Notes: generated by a model not told the origin, from the sequence alone. A stretch of DNA of 64,000 nt from Paenibacillus sp. FSL H7-0357 (GCF_000758525.1 NZ_CP009241.1:7173501-7237500), one strand, 5' to 3'; shown: positions 27,809 through 36,520, numbered from the stretch's first letter. Made by a program: numbers and translations.

Positions 27809-28453
27809 TTAGCTCTCCGCAGCCTCAAGCCAGCTCCGGAACTTCATCCGGGTTCCCGACGCCAAGGTGTCCAGTTCCGATAGCTCAGCCAGACCGTTCT
27901 TGTCCTTACGGCCATGTTCCATCAGATAGAGCACCCGCTTTACAGGGTAGCCTCTCGCACCGGATTCCTTCTTGACGATTCGATCACCGGCTGTAATCTG
28001 ACCTTCACGCAGTACACGGAAATAAAATCCGCTGTATCCGGTAGCCAGCACTTTGGCTGGCATATCAGCCGGGCCATGCTTCTGCGAGAGCTTAAAGCAA
28101 GGAAACCGCGGCTGGCTGACCTGCAGCAGAGTCGAACCGATCTCATACACATCACCGATGCAGACCTCGGTCTCCAGCAGCCCGCTGACTGTGATATTCT
28201 CGCCGAAGGCGGAGAACTCCAGTTTCTTCCCGAGCAGCTCCTCCCAAAAGGCATAATGCTCAATCGGATACACACAGACCGCTTTGTCCGGCCCCCCATG
28301 GTTCACCAGGTCCGCTTGCCCGTCACCGGCGAATCCCTCAAGATGAAGCTGTACCGGTCCAGCCGCCGGCATTTTATAAATCCCCGTTTCCAGCGGCTTA
28401 CCACGGTAATCTACCGTTACAGGTTTGCCCACATTAAGCGAAATGACTTCCAT
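27809..28453 (-). CDS. MOSC domain protein (YiiM-like)
   Basis: 214 residues. MOSC domain with the conserved cysteine in RFPCFKL (~residue 118), preceded by DLVNHGGPDKAVCVYPIEHY and FGENITVSG. The family includes molybdenum-cofactor sulfurase C-termini and YiiM/YuaD reductases of N-hydroxylated compounds, in which this cysteine binds Mo. It therefore joins the cofactor theme of torD, moaA and mobA. Its ATG lies 20 bases inside the end of the preceding acetyltransferase gene. Confidence 0.88.
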   Translation of the reverse strand: MEVISLNVGKPVTVDYRGKPLETGIYKMPAAGPVQLHLEGFAGDGQADLVNHGGPDKAVCVYPIEHYAFWEELLGKKLEFSAFGENITVSGLLETEVCIGDVYEIGSTLLQVSQPRFPCFKLSQKHGPADMPAKVLATGYSGFYFRVLREGQITAGDRIVKKESGARGYPVKRVLYLMEHGRKDKNGLAELSELDTLASGTRMKFRSWLEAAES

Positions 28454-28964
28454 TTCCCTTCCCTCCAGTCAGCATGCAGCTCATAAATACCTCATCTACA
28501 TAATGTCCGCCAAGATAAAACTCTTCCCTGAGCCGGCCCTCTTCCTCAAATCCGCATTTCCGGTAGAACGAGAGCGCAGGAGTATTGCTGGACAGCACCC
28601 GCAAGCGGAGTTTGCGTATCCCGTTCTCTCCGGCATGCTGCTTGATCGCCTCGATCAGCTGTCCGCCGATGCCAAGCCGCTGGAACTTCGGATGGACAGC
28701 GATGTTCACCTCGCACACATGGCGGTTGCTCACCATCCCGCTGGGACAGCCGAAACCGACATACCCGCATAGTTCTCTTTCCTGCAAAGCTACAAGCTGG
28801 GAACCGGGAGGGGCATGGAGCAGATAATCCTCACGCGAACACCACATTAATGGACCCGGTGTGGTCTCCTCCGTCCAAATCATGTTATCGAGAATAATCA
28901 GCTCACGGGTATCCTTTAACTCCGAGGGACGAATCGTGAGCGAGCCTCTAATAATTTGTTGCAT
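28434..28964 (-). CDS. GNAT N-acetyltransferase
   Basis: 176 residues. Motif A for acetyl-CoA is HPKFQRLGIGGQLIEAIKQHA at ~95-115, and the C-terminal NTPALSFYRKCGFEEEGRLR is typical. Substrate unknown. The ATG at 28964 is chosen because AAGGAG is 11 bases upstream, while the GTG at 28976 overlaps that site. It overlaps the MOSC gene by 20 bases and follows an MFS gene by 49 bases, suggesting one operon. Confidence 0.88.
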   Translation of the reverse strand: MQQIIRGSLTIRPSELKDTRELIILDNMIWTEETTPGPLMWCSREDYLLHAPPGSQLVALQERELCGYVGFGCPSGMVSNRHVCEVNIAVHPKFQRLGIGGQLIEAIKQHAGENGIRKLRLRVLSSNTPALSFYRKCGFEEEGRLREEFYLGGHYVDEVFMSCMLTGGKGNGSHFA

Positions 28965-29013
28965 AGCTCTTTGCACTCCTTGACTTACCTTTAAGTGATT
29001 CTTCTACAGACCA

Positions 29014-30231
29014 TTATACCCCATTTTGTTCCAGTGCACGGCCAGAACGGTTGATGAAGGCATGGACCGCGAAGAATCCTACCGCCAGCAACGCCATTCC
29101 GCAAGCCAGCCAGCCTGTCGGCGCAATGCCTCCCCGGTCATACAGGCTGCCCATCATATAGGGGCCGAGAACTCTGCCAACCGCGCCGATCCCACCGCTA
29201 AGCCCGAGATAGAAGGGCGCACTGCGGTCCGCATGATCGGAAATAAATGAAGGCATCGCCGGAGAAATAAGCATCTCTCCCAGCGTGGTCAGCAACATCG
29301 CCAGCACCAGGCCGGGATAGCTTGGCATTAACAAGATCACTGCATATCCACTCAGGTAAAAAACAGCGCTTGCCGTCATCTGCGCCGTCGAGGTCTCCGC
29401 GAACCAGCGTTTGATCAAACTTACCAGCGGCTGCGCGGCAAAGATCAGAATCCCGTTGAGCGTCCAAAGAAGGCTGTAGGTGCTCTTAGCCCAGCCTTCC
29501 GAAATAATAAACGGAGAAACTCCCGTATTCCAGATCGAGTTGCCGATCAATAAAAACATCGAACCTAAGGCCATATACAGATAGATTCGGGTGTGGCCTA
29601 TAAGCTTCCAGTTCGACAGCTCTCCGGGGCCGTTTCTCCTATGCGGCTCGGCATGGGCCGGCTCTGTGCCAACCTTCCGCAAATACACAAAGAAAAATGC
29701 GGCAAACACCGCTGAGGTCAGCCCATTAAGCACGAAACTCAACAGATAGGAAATATCGGCCAGAAAACCGGCCAGCATCGTGCCCAGCGCTACCCCAATA
29801 TTATTGGCGACATAAATTACATTAAAAAGCTCTCCGCGCTGTTCTGCGAAGCGGAAACCTATAAAGGCCTGAATGGCCGGCAATGACAACGAATTGAACA
29901 GACCCACCAGTCCCATCACCAGTATGAACATGTTCCAGTTCACGCTTGCCGCCGGCAAGGTAAACAAGGCCAGGGCATTCATGGCCAGCGCACCGACGAT
30001 GAGGCGTTTGACACCAACTTTATGATAGAGTGATCCACCCAGCAGTTGTCCGAATATGCCTCCGAGGGATTGAATAACAATAACGAGTGCGGCATCTGTC
30101 ATACTGCGGCCCAGTTCATCAAATACATACATCGTGACAAGCGGCCACATTAGTGCGCTGCCTGTTGCATTAATAAGACTGGCAATCAGGAATACTTTGA
30201 CTTCCTTTGGATAAGCTTGTAAAAACCTCAT
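29014..30231 (-). CDS. MFS multidrug-type transporter
   Basis: 405 residues, about 12 hydrophobic helices, with the MFS loop GSLYHKVGVKR and family-typical LGEMLISPAMPSFISDHAD. It resembles small-molecule exporters of the drug:proton antiporter group. The start is uncertain: the ATG at 30231 has only AGGGG 14 bases upstream, and the frame extends to 30315. It heads the MFS-GNAT-MOSC unit. Confidence 0.82.
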   Translation of the reverse strand: MRFLQAYPKEVKVFLIASLINATGSALMWPLVTMYVFDELGRSMTDAALVIVIQSLGGIFGQLLGGSLYHKVGVKRLIVGALAMNALALFTLPAASVNWNMFILVMGLVGLFNSLSLPAIQAFIGFRFAEQRGELFNVIYVANNIGVALGTMLAGFLADISYLLSFVLNGLTSAVFAAFFFVYLRKVGTEPAHAEPHRRNGPGELSNWKLIGHTRIYLYMALGSMFLLIGNSIWNTGVSPFIISEGWAKSTYSLLWTLNGILIFAAQPLVSLIKRWFAETSTAQMTASAVFYLSGYAVILLMPSYPGLVLAMLLTTLGEMLISPAMPSFISDHADRSAPFYLGLSGGIGAVGRVLGPYMMGSLYDRGGIAPTGWLACGMALLAVGFFAVHAFINRSGRALEQNGV

Positions 30232-30520
30232 GACTTGTCTTTCAACCCCTGTAATATATGTGTCATTAATTTCATCCAGTATCATCCCAAAACAGGACGA
30301 AGAGCAAGCATTCACACTGACGCATTATCGCGTCACTCAAACACAATATCCCCCATGATTCTTGACCAAAACCTGTGGACAGCCTCAGCAGTAAAAAGCC
30401 TGTCCAATCGGATCTTTATATTTTATAACTGCTGCCACCATGCGTAAATAAAATTGCTGAACAGAGACTGATTCGTTCTTCGTTTGCCCGGGTAATAGAG
30501 CATATGAAACACTCCCTATT

Positions 30521-30573
30521 AATTCGCCGTGAGCCCGATTTCGTTCCCCCGAGTCGGATATGCACGGCGAATT
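30521..30573. repeat. large hairpin with 11-base perfect arms
   Basis: AATTCGCCGTG at 30521-30531 pairs exactly with 30563-30573; inside, CCGA and TCGG arms add a second stem around a C-rich loop. There is no clear T run. Its role is not evident. Confidence 0.7.
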
Positions 30574-30603
30574 TTGTGTTGTGCGCCCCTATTTCACCTC
30601 ACA

Positions 30604-30669
30604 AAAAAACACCCCGAGAACCTTCCCTCTTGAGCCGTTAGCTGGAAGAGAGAAGGTTACAAGGAGTGT
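30604..30669 (-). terminator. terminator of the formate/nitrite channel gene
   Basis: On the minus strand an arm at 30669-30646 pairs, with a few mismatches, with 30630-30609 and is followed by seven T. It begins 37 bases after the stop codon. Confidence 0.8.
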
Positions 30670-30705
30670 CTATTGCCGTTTAAGACTGCATTTAATTAGT
30701 AAGGA

Positions 30706-31533
30706 TTAAGCGTGTTTCTTCACTCCGACAGAGGATACACCCTCTACGGATTGCACAGCCGCCGGCCCTTTGCGAAGGTAAGCCATATAATAGGCTGCGG
30801 CTACGAAGATGGCTCCGCCCGTAAGGTTGCCCAGCCATACCGGGGCAAAGTTGCCGAAATATTGTGCCCAGGTAAAATGCCCCTCAAATATAGCAGCAGG
30901 AATAAGAAACATGTTGGCTACAACGTGCTGGAATCCGATGGCCACAAATGCCATGGTCGGGAACCAGATACCGAGGATTTTGCCGCTGAAATTATCCGCC
31001 CCGTAAGAGAGCCACACGGCCAGAGCTACCAGCCAGTTACAGCCGATCCCGGAGACAAAGGCCTGCAGGAAGGTTGCATCAATCTTATGTTCAGCCATAT
31101 CGACCAGTTTATCGAGATACACTCCGTCTGCGGTGAGGCCGACAACGTGGCCGAAGAAATAAGCAACGAACAACGCGCCTGCCAGGTTGCTGAGCGTGAT
31201 CAGCACAAGGTTCTTGATGACTTCCCAGAAGGAAATCTTCTTCGCAATAAATGCCAGCGGCACGGCCATCATATTGCCTGTCAGCAGTTCCCCGCCGGCC
31301 AGCAGCACCAGGATCAGTCCTACCGGGAACACCGATGCCCCGATAAAGTTTGCGATGGAGCCCCATTCCGCCGGAGCACCGGCAATGACACGAATATCCA
31401 GTAAAAATCCGAGCGCAATAAACGCTCCCCCCAGAAAACCGAGAATAAGTACGGTGGCAAGCGGGTTGTGAGCCTTCTTGATTCCGTTCTCTACCGTTAC
31501 CTCGGCAATCTGCTGCGGTTTGTTATAAGCCAT
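30706..31533 (-). CDS. ywcJ: formate/nitrite transporter family channel (YwcJ/FocA/NirC)
   Basis: 275 residues, six membrane helices, a pentameric aquaporin-like channel for formate, nitrite or related small anions. Family features visible are AGGELLTGNMMAVPLAF (helix 2-3), NWLVALAVWLSYGADNFSGKI and the second-half motif GFQHVVANMFLIPAAIFEGHFTW. AAGGGGAT lies 9 bases before the ATG. Three GTGA-N6-TCAC palindromes lie upstream. In B. subtilis the homologue ywcJ belongs to the NADH-responsive Rex regulon, so a redox-controlled role is likely. Formate versus nitrite cannot be told apart here; formate-THF ligase is encoded 5 kb away. Confidence 0.92.
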   Translation of the reverse strand: MAYNKPQQIAEVTVENGIKKAHNPLATVLILGFLGGAFIALGFLLDIRVIAGAPAEWGSIANFIGASVFPVGLILVLLAGGELLTGNMMAVPLAFIAKKISFWEVIKNLVLITLSNLAGALFVAYFFGHVVGLTADGVYLDKLVDMAEHKIDATFLQAFVSGIGCNWLVALAVWLSYGADNFSGKILGIWFPTMAFVAIGFQHVVANMFLIPAAIFEGHFTWAQYFGNFAPVWLGNLTGGAIFVAAAYYMAYLRKGPAAVQSVEGVSSVGVKKHA

Positions 31534-31584
31534 GATTCCTATCCCCTTTTAATACTTAAAATTTGTTCCTTTATGCCATTGTAG

Positions 31585-31600
31585 CGTGATCGCAATCACA
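31585..31600. promoter_or_regulatory. Rex/Fnr-type palindrome 1 upstream of ywcJ
   Basis: CGTGA-TCGCAA-TCACA, centre 31592.5. If TACAAT at 31583-31578 (minus strand) is the -10, this site lies near -21 and would block RNA polymerase when bound. Confidence 0.6.
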
Positions 31601-31604
31601 TTTA

Positions 31605-31620
31605 CGTGATAAAAGTCACG
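31605..31620. promoter_or_regulatory. Rex/Fnr-type palindrome 2 upstream of ywcJ
   Basis: CGTGA-TAAAAG-TCACG, centre 31612.5, exactly 20 bases from palindrome 1. Relative to the candidate -10 its centre is near -41.5, the classic class II activator position for Crp/Fnr proteins. Confidence 0.6.
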
Positions 31621-31633
31621 TCTAGGAAAACTA

Positions 31634-31649
31634 AGTGAAAGTTTTCACT
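31634..31649. promoter_or_regulatory. Rex/Fnr-type palindrome 3 upstream of ywcJ
   Basis: AGTGA-AAGTTT-TCACT, perfectly symmetric at its five outer bases on each side, centre 31641.5. It is near -70.5 from the inferred start, close to a class I activator position. A 10-base palindrome TGACATGTCA follows at 31649-31658. Confidence 0.55.
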
Positions 31650-31816
31650 GACATGTCAAATTTACCTTATCTACACAATTCAGATTAACTTAATCACAAA
31701 AACATTTCTCGCCATACATCCCATATCACGCTAAATATTCGGGCCGATTGTACCGATAGTGGAGTAAAAGAGGTGGTGATCGTGTTCCCGTAAACACAGG
31801 AAAAAGCACATACATA

Positions 31817-34800
31817 TTGATAGACAACCTGAGGCGTGTCAGCCTGGCACTGCTATGTCTGATCCTAATCGGAACTGCTGCTGTCACTCCAGCTGCAAGG
31901 GCAAATAGCGCTCCATTTGTGGATACTGAGCGCAGCTATGCCCATCAAGAAATTGCACAGCTGTTCTCCAGAGGGATCGTTCAAGGCTATGGCAACGCAA
32001 CGTTCAGACCCTATCAGCCGATTTCTATTGCAGAGATGGGCACCATGATGTCAAGGGCATTATCCATTCCCATTCCTAGTTCGGACTATCCGCTAACAAC
32101 GGAAGCGGCACCGAATTGGGCCATCCCCTCCATACGCTCGCTTTTGTCTGCTGGCATTATACAAGACCAGACAATAGCATGGAGAGGTGAATTAACACGC
32201 GAGAGCTTGGCAGTATGGTATATCCGGGCCTTTGGAGTGTATGACCAGGTCCAAAAACAAGGGGATATGGCTTCGTTTAAGGATAGTCACTCTATCTCGG
32301 AAGAAGCCCAAACAAGCGTCTGGGCAGCCCAGCAGCTCGGGCTGTTCCAAGGAGATGAATATCAGCGGTTTAACCCAAAGCAATCCGTTGACCGTCAAAG
32401 CGCAGCTATGGTAACTGCTCGTGCATGTCTTCTGCTTGAGGATGCCAACCGTATACAAGATTTGCTTGAGCCTGGTAGTGACTTGCCTGATTATCCTGAA
32501 GTCCCCAAAGGCGCACCTTTAGAAGATAGCGAGATCGCTTATCCAAACGCTTCTTCTACAGATCTCGTAACACCAGTTTCACCGGCTTCACCGGATCCAA
32601 CAATGGTTCCATCGGCTTCACCGAATCCAACGCCGGTTGCATCGGCTTCACCAGTTCCAACACCGGGGCCATCCGCTTCACCGGCTCCAACACCGGGGCC
32701 ATCCGCTTCACCGGCTCCAACACCGGTGCCATCCGCTTCACAGGTTCCAACACCGATTCCATCGGCTTCACCGGATCCAACAATGGTTCCATCGGCTTCA
32801 CCGAATCCAACGCCGGTACCATCCGCTTCACCGGCTCCAACACCGGGTCCATCCGCTTCACCGGATCCAACACCGGTGCCACCGGCTTCACCGAATCCAA
32901 CACTGGTGCCATCGGCTTCACCGGCTCCAACATCGGTGCCATCCGCTTCACAGGTTCCAACACCGGTGCCATCCGCTTCACCGAATCCAACACCGGTGCC
33001 ATCCGCTTCACCAGTTCCACCAAAGGTTCCATCGGTTTTACCGGTGCCACCAAAGGTTCCATCGGTTTCACCGAATCCAACACCGGTGCCATCCGCTTCA
33101 CCGGCTCCAACAACGGTGCCATCGGCTTCGCCAGATCCAACACCGGGTCCATCGGCCTCACCGGATCCAACAACGGTGCCATCCGCTTCACTGGCTCCAA
33201 CAACGGTGCCATCCGCTTCACCAGCTCCAACAACGGTGCCATCCGCTTCACCGGCTCCAACAACGGTGCCATCCGCTTCACCGGCTCCAACAACGGTGCC
33301 ATCCGCTTCACCGGCTCCAACAACAGTGCCGCCAGTATATGAGGCAGTGGATTCTGTACAGGTAACCACCGATACAATTGACGTTTCGTTTAATGTATCT
33401 ATGGAGGATTGGAAGCTGGCTTATGTGACCTTGGATGTATACGGAAGCGAAATCATGCCGGAGCATTTGCCGCCAGACCTCAAAGTGCTGGTTACTGATG
33501 ATTACTCTGTACTGGCAGAGGATGGGACGGTAGCAAACTTTTATAACATCCCGAAGCCTGGGACTATGATCCATGGTCGAATCCTGCTCAGTTCCGAGAT
33601 CGCCGACTTTAGCATCATCAGCAACTTCGAGCTTGAGGTACTATCGCCTCAATACAATTCAACAGCTTATTTCACTGTATCCTTGTTGCTGGAAGATACA
33701 GGAGCAAACGCTACAACAGTTGCCGAAATGCAAACCATGCGGAATACACTGGCAACTATTGATCCCGATTTGCGGGTAACCTGGGCCATGGACAACCGAT
33801 TTGTGTTCGATGATGCACAGCGCCCTCAATTGCAACAGGTGCTTAACTACGTGGATCTATATGGAGATGAGGTAGGGATCGCATCCGGCTATCCGAATGA
33901 TAATTTCAACCTGGCCCAATGGATTGTAGAGATGAACTCGTGGCTGTACATGTACAGATATAATGCGCTCAATTCCCTGCACCAGGGGGGCACCAACGGA
34001 GATAGCTCCGTATGGGAGAGTATTCCTGACAAGTATCGTCCCAAGTCACTGTCCACCTATGCCATCAATCCCGAGCAGGCTGCCTGGTTAAAAGACAACT
34101 TCCGGATCGATGCGTTTATGGGCTGGGCTGCAACACAGTATAATGTAGGCCAATTGTCTGCTGAAGGATCACCGCTGATGCCATACTGGGCACATACCGC
34201 TAATCCGATGCTGCCCGCACAGGATGCTGCTACTAACAGTAACAATGTATTTATGAATGCCCTAAGCATAGATCCCATCGGCTCCCGCTATATTACAGGG
34301 GCATCCAGATGGACATTGCATCCGGCGGATCCGTTTGTAAACGATACGAAGGCAGAACCTCAGCTGCATCTGGCCTCTCAGTATCTCAACAATCCTTTTC
34401 AGAACAGAAATACGGTTAATTACCTCTCACTGGTAATTGGTACCAATTGGGTGATGAGGTCACCCAACCTATTCGCAACCTGGCAGGACTTCATCAGCAG
34501 GTTCCCGAAAGATGCCGGCGTTGAAATATTGGGTGTTCATGGACTGGCAGAGATCTACAAAACAAAAACAGCCCACAGCAATGAACATTCAGAGTTCACT
34601 CTGATGTTCCGGGGGGCTGGATACACTACGGTCAGTGGAGAGAATTCTCCGGGGGATTTAAGGTATCTGTGGACAGAAACTGCAACAGAGCGTATTATCC
34701 TTGCCAAAAGAGACGGAGCCCCCCTCTGGAGCATCATTGACTTCACCGATTACTCCAGATCGCCTGTTACCAAGCTTCCATATACGTCCAATGGAGCGGC

Positions 34801-34933
34801 GGACGATATAAGCTACATCACAGGGAGAAACTACAAGCTGACTCCCGCGGCTCCGTTAACCTCAACAGAAATCGAACGTATCCGTGCCCGGCTGGATATC
34901 ATTGATTTCCATGAAGATATCGACTACCAATGA
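31817..34933 (+). CDS. SLH-anchored surface protein with Pro/Ser/Thr repeat and C-terminal deacetylase-like domain
   Basis: 1038 residues. A signal peptide (RRVSLALLCLILIGTAAVTPAARA) precedes three SLH modules (~35-85, ~95-145, ~150-205) that bind pyruvylated wall polymer. Residues 256-504 are 25 decapeptides of the type PSASPAPTTV, a stiff, probably glycosylated spacer. The C-terminal ~530 residues form a folded domain that I cannot assign firmly; TWAMDNRF, GDEVGIASGYPNDNF and GLAEIYKT suggest a polysaccharide-deacetylase-like barrel, perhaps the DUF3863 group. The TTG start is the only plausible one but has a poor ribosome site (AGGAA ~15 bases away). No operon partner. Confidence 0.85.
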   Translation: MIDNLRRVSLALLCLILIGTAAVTPAARANSAPFVDTERSYAHQEIAQLFSRGIVQGYGNATFRPYQPISIAEMGTMMSRALSIPIPSSDYPLTTEAAPNWAIPSIRSLLSAGIIQDQTIAWRGELTRESLAVWYIRAFGVYDQVQKQGDMASFKDSHSISEEAQTSVWAAQQLGLFQGDEYQRFNPKQSVDRQSAAMVTARACLLLEDANRIQDLLEPGSDLPDYPEVPKGAPLEDSEIAYPNASSTDLVTPVSPASPDPTMVPSASPNPTPVASASPVPTPGPSASPAPTPGPSASPAPTPVPSASQVPTPIPSASPDPTMVPSASPNPTPVPSASPAPTPGPSASPDPTPVPPASPNPTLVPSASPAPTSVPSASQVPTPVPSASPNPTPVPSASPVPPKVPSVLPVPPKVPSVSPNPTPVPSASPAPTTVPSASPDPTPGPSASPDPTTVPSASLAPTTVPSASPAPTTVPSASPAPTTVPSASPAPTTVPSASPAPTTVPPVYEAVDSVQVTTDTIDVSFNVSMEDWKLAYVTLDVYGSEIMPEHLPPDLKVLVTDDYSVLAEDGTVANFYNIPKPGTMIHGRILLSSEIADFSIISNFELEVLSPQYNSTAYFTVSLLLEDTGANATTVAEMQTMRNTLATIDPDLRVTWAMDNRFVFDDAQRPQLQQVLNYVDLYGDEVGIASGYPNDNFNLAQWIVEMNSWLYMYRYNALNSLHQGGTNGDSSVWESIPDKYRPKSLSTYAINPEQAAWLKDNFRIDAFMGWAATQYNVGQLSAEGSPLMPYWAHTANPMLPAQDAATNSNNVFMNALSIDPIGSRYITGASRWTLHPADPFVNDTKAEPQLHLASQYLNNPFQNRNTVNYLSLVIGTNWVMRSPNLFATWQDFISRFPKDAGVEILGVHGLAEIYKTKTAHSNEHSEFTLMFRGAGYTTVSGENSPGDLRYLWTETATERIILAKRDGAPLWSIIDFTDYSRSPVTKLPYTSNGAADDISYITGRNYKLTPAAPLTSTEIERIRARLDIIDFHEDIDYQ
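32582..33328 (+). repeat. 25-unit, 30-bp coding minisatellite
   Basis: Twenty-five in-frame units (the first 27 bases, the rest 30) encode decapeptides. The last five units, from about 33179, are nearly identical while the first twenty vary. There are no intervening unique spacers, so it is not a CRISPR array. Confidence 0.97.
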
Positions 34934-34951
34934 CCAATAAGCCATGCCAAG

Positions 34952-35047
34952 TGGAAACGGCTTCGCCGTCCTCAAAAGGACGGTATCCGTTTCAGCGAGA
35001 AATAGAAGGATAATTTATAGCGTGAAGCATATAAATTCTTATCTTTT
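34952..35047 (+). repeat. 96-bp dispersed structured element, copy A
   Basis: Matches 47545-47640 over 96 bases with about four differences. It contains nested stems GAAACGG/CCGTTTC and CCGTCC/GGACGG, then an AT-rich imperfect hairpin ending in CTTATCTTTT. It starts 19 bases after the SLH gene and abuts the terminator of the NADH oxidase gene. Confidence 0.92.
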
Positions 35048-35052
35048 TAAAA

Positions 35053-35100
35053 AAAACACGCCCTGCCAACCTTTTCGAAGGATTGGACAGGGCGTGTTTT
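35053..35100 (-). terminator. terminator of nox
   Basis: AAAACACGCCCTG pairs with CAGGGCGTGTTTT, with further pairing inside; on the minus strand it is followed by a long T run. It may also stop transcripts from the SLH gene. Confidence 0.88.
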
Positions 35101-35108
35101 CTTAGCTG

Positions 35109-36473
35109 TTATACCGTCACTGTTTCTTTATGTGTCACACTCTTTGGCAATGCCTGAAGGCCGGCAGTGTTCAGGAAGTTCCACGGCTTGTTGTAATGCG
35201 GCTGGAAGAAGAAATCAATGAAGGCCAGCTGATCCACCGTCATTTTGTTCTGGATGCAGACAGACACGGTATTGATCGACTGTGTCAGATCCATCTTGGA
35301 CATAATCTGCGCTCCGAGAACCCGGCGGGTGGCGCGGTCAAATACTACTTTTAACTGAACCTGCTCAAAAGTCGGCATAAACTCCGGACGGTAGTTGTCG
35401 ATCAGCAGCACGCTCTCGATATCCATGCCTTCGGCTTTGGCCGCGTCTTCCGTCAGTCCTGTTCCGGCGATGTTATCCTCATAAATCTTAATCCCCGATG
35501 TTCCCTGCGTACCCATGTATGGGATCGTATTCGCCACCAGGTTGCGCGCTACCAGTGTTCCCATACGTACGGCATTCGTAGCCAGCGGAATATAGGCATG
35601 TTTGCCGGTTGGGTTATAATGAATCGCACAGCTGTCGCCGGCGGCATAGACATCCGGGAGGCTGGTCTGCATATAATCATTGACGATAATCGCCCCGTTA
35701 GGCAGCATATCCACTTGCCCTTTCAGCAGCTCTGTATTCGGACGGAACCCGATGCAGAGAATAACCAGATCGGTCTCATGCTCCCCTTTGCTTGTGATCA
35801 CCTTGGTCACTTTACCGTTCTCTCCGGCAAACGAGCTGACCTTCTCACCGAGCGCCAGCTTGATGCCGTGATCCTCCAGTGTCTGCTGGATCGGTGTAGT
35901 GAATTCTTCATCCAGATATTTGCTCAGGATCCGGTCCTCACCATCGATCAGCGTAACCTGTTTGCCGTTCATTTGAAAAGCCTCCACCAGCTCGACACCG
36001 ATATAACCGGCTCCGACAACGGTGATTCTGTCCACCTGCTGCGCTTTTTCGATAATGGTGTTGGAGTGATTGTAGTTCTTCGAGAGCAGGATGCCATCCA
36101 GCTCCATGCCTTCCAGCTTTGGCACAATCGGCCACGAGCCGGTAGTCATAATGAGTTTGTCGTACGTATCTTCAACTTCCTGGCCGTTTGCCAGATTACG
36201 GGCTTTTAAGGTTTTGCGGGCTGTATCCACATTGATCACTTCATGGCGCATCTTTGTATTGACACCCAGTTCAGCGAGCTTCTCAGGCGAAGAATAAAAT
36301 AAGCCTTGCGGATCTTTAACCACTCCGCCGACATATAGAGCAATGCCGCACGACAGGAAGGAAATATTATCATTGCGTTCGTACACCGTAATTTCGGCAT
36401 CCGGGTAAAGCTGGGCGGTATTAACAATTGCTGCGGTTCCGGCATGGGTACATCCAATGACTGCTACTTTCAT
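35109..36473 (-). CDS. nox: water-forming NADH oxidase (CoA-disulfide reductase family)
   Basis: 454 residues. FAD-binding start MKVAVIGCTHAGTAA, then the redox cysteine C42 in NDNISFLSCGIALYVGGVV, the motif that distinguishes H2O-forming Nox. The NADH-binding ITVVGAGYIGVELVEAF is at ~150-166, and the second FAD motif LPDVYAAGDSCAI follows. It reduces O2 to water with two NADH, regenerating NAD+ and removing oxygen. GGAGGAGG lies 9 bases before the ATG at 36473, so the in-frame extension to 36503 is rejected. Two GTGA-N6-TCAC palindromes lie upstream. CoA-disulfide reductase is a less likely alternative. Confidence 0.92.
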   Translation of the reverse strand: MKVAVIGCTHAGTAAIVNTAQLYPDAEITVYERNDNISFLSCGIALYVGGVVKDPQGLFYSSPEKLAELGVNTKMRHEVINVDTARKTLKARNLANGQEVEDTYDKLIMTTGSWPIVPKLEGMELDGILLSKNYNHSNTIIEKAQQVDRITVVGAGYIGVELVEAFQMNGKQVTLIDGEDRILSKYLDEEFTTPIQQTLEDHGIKLALGEKVSSFAGENGKVTKVITSKGEHETDLVILCIGFRPNTELLKGQVDMLPNGAIIVNDYMQTSLPDVYAAGDSCAIHYNPTGKHAYIPLATNAVRMGTLVARNLVANTIPYMGTQGTSGIKIYEDNIAGTGLTEDAAKAEGMDIESVLLIDNYRPEFMPTFEQVQLKVVFDRATRRVLGAQIMSKMDLTQSINTVSVCIQNKMTVDQLAFIDFFFQPHYNKPWNFLNTAGLQALPKSVTHKETVTV

Positions 36474-36520
36474 GATTTCTTCCTCCTCCAAATTGGCAAG
36501 CATATTTTTGTCTGTTTGTT

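Larger units (their letters stand above)
30232..30705. other. intergenic region between MFS gene and formate/nitrite channel gene
   Basis: 474 bases containing the terminator at 30604-30669 and the large hairpin at 30521-30573. No convincing gene. Confidence 0.6.

Noticed and set aside
32582..33328. CRISPR array
   Set aside because: The 30-base units are directly adjacent, in frame and without spacers; there are no cas genes.
32539..33377. Two long minus-strand open frames and one extra plus-strand frame across the SLH gene repeat
   Set aside because: The 30-bp unit has no stop in several frames, so these frames are copies of the repeat. They lack ribosome sites and plausible composition.
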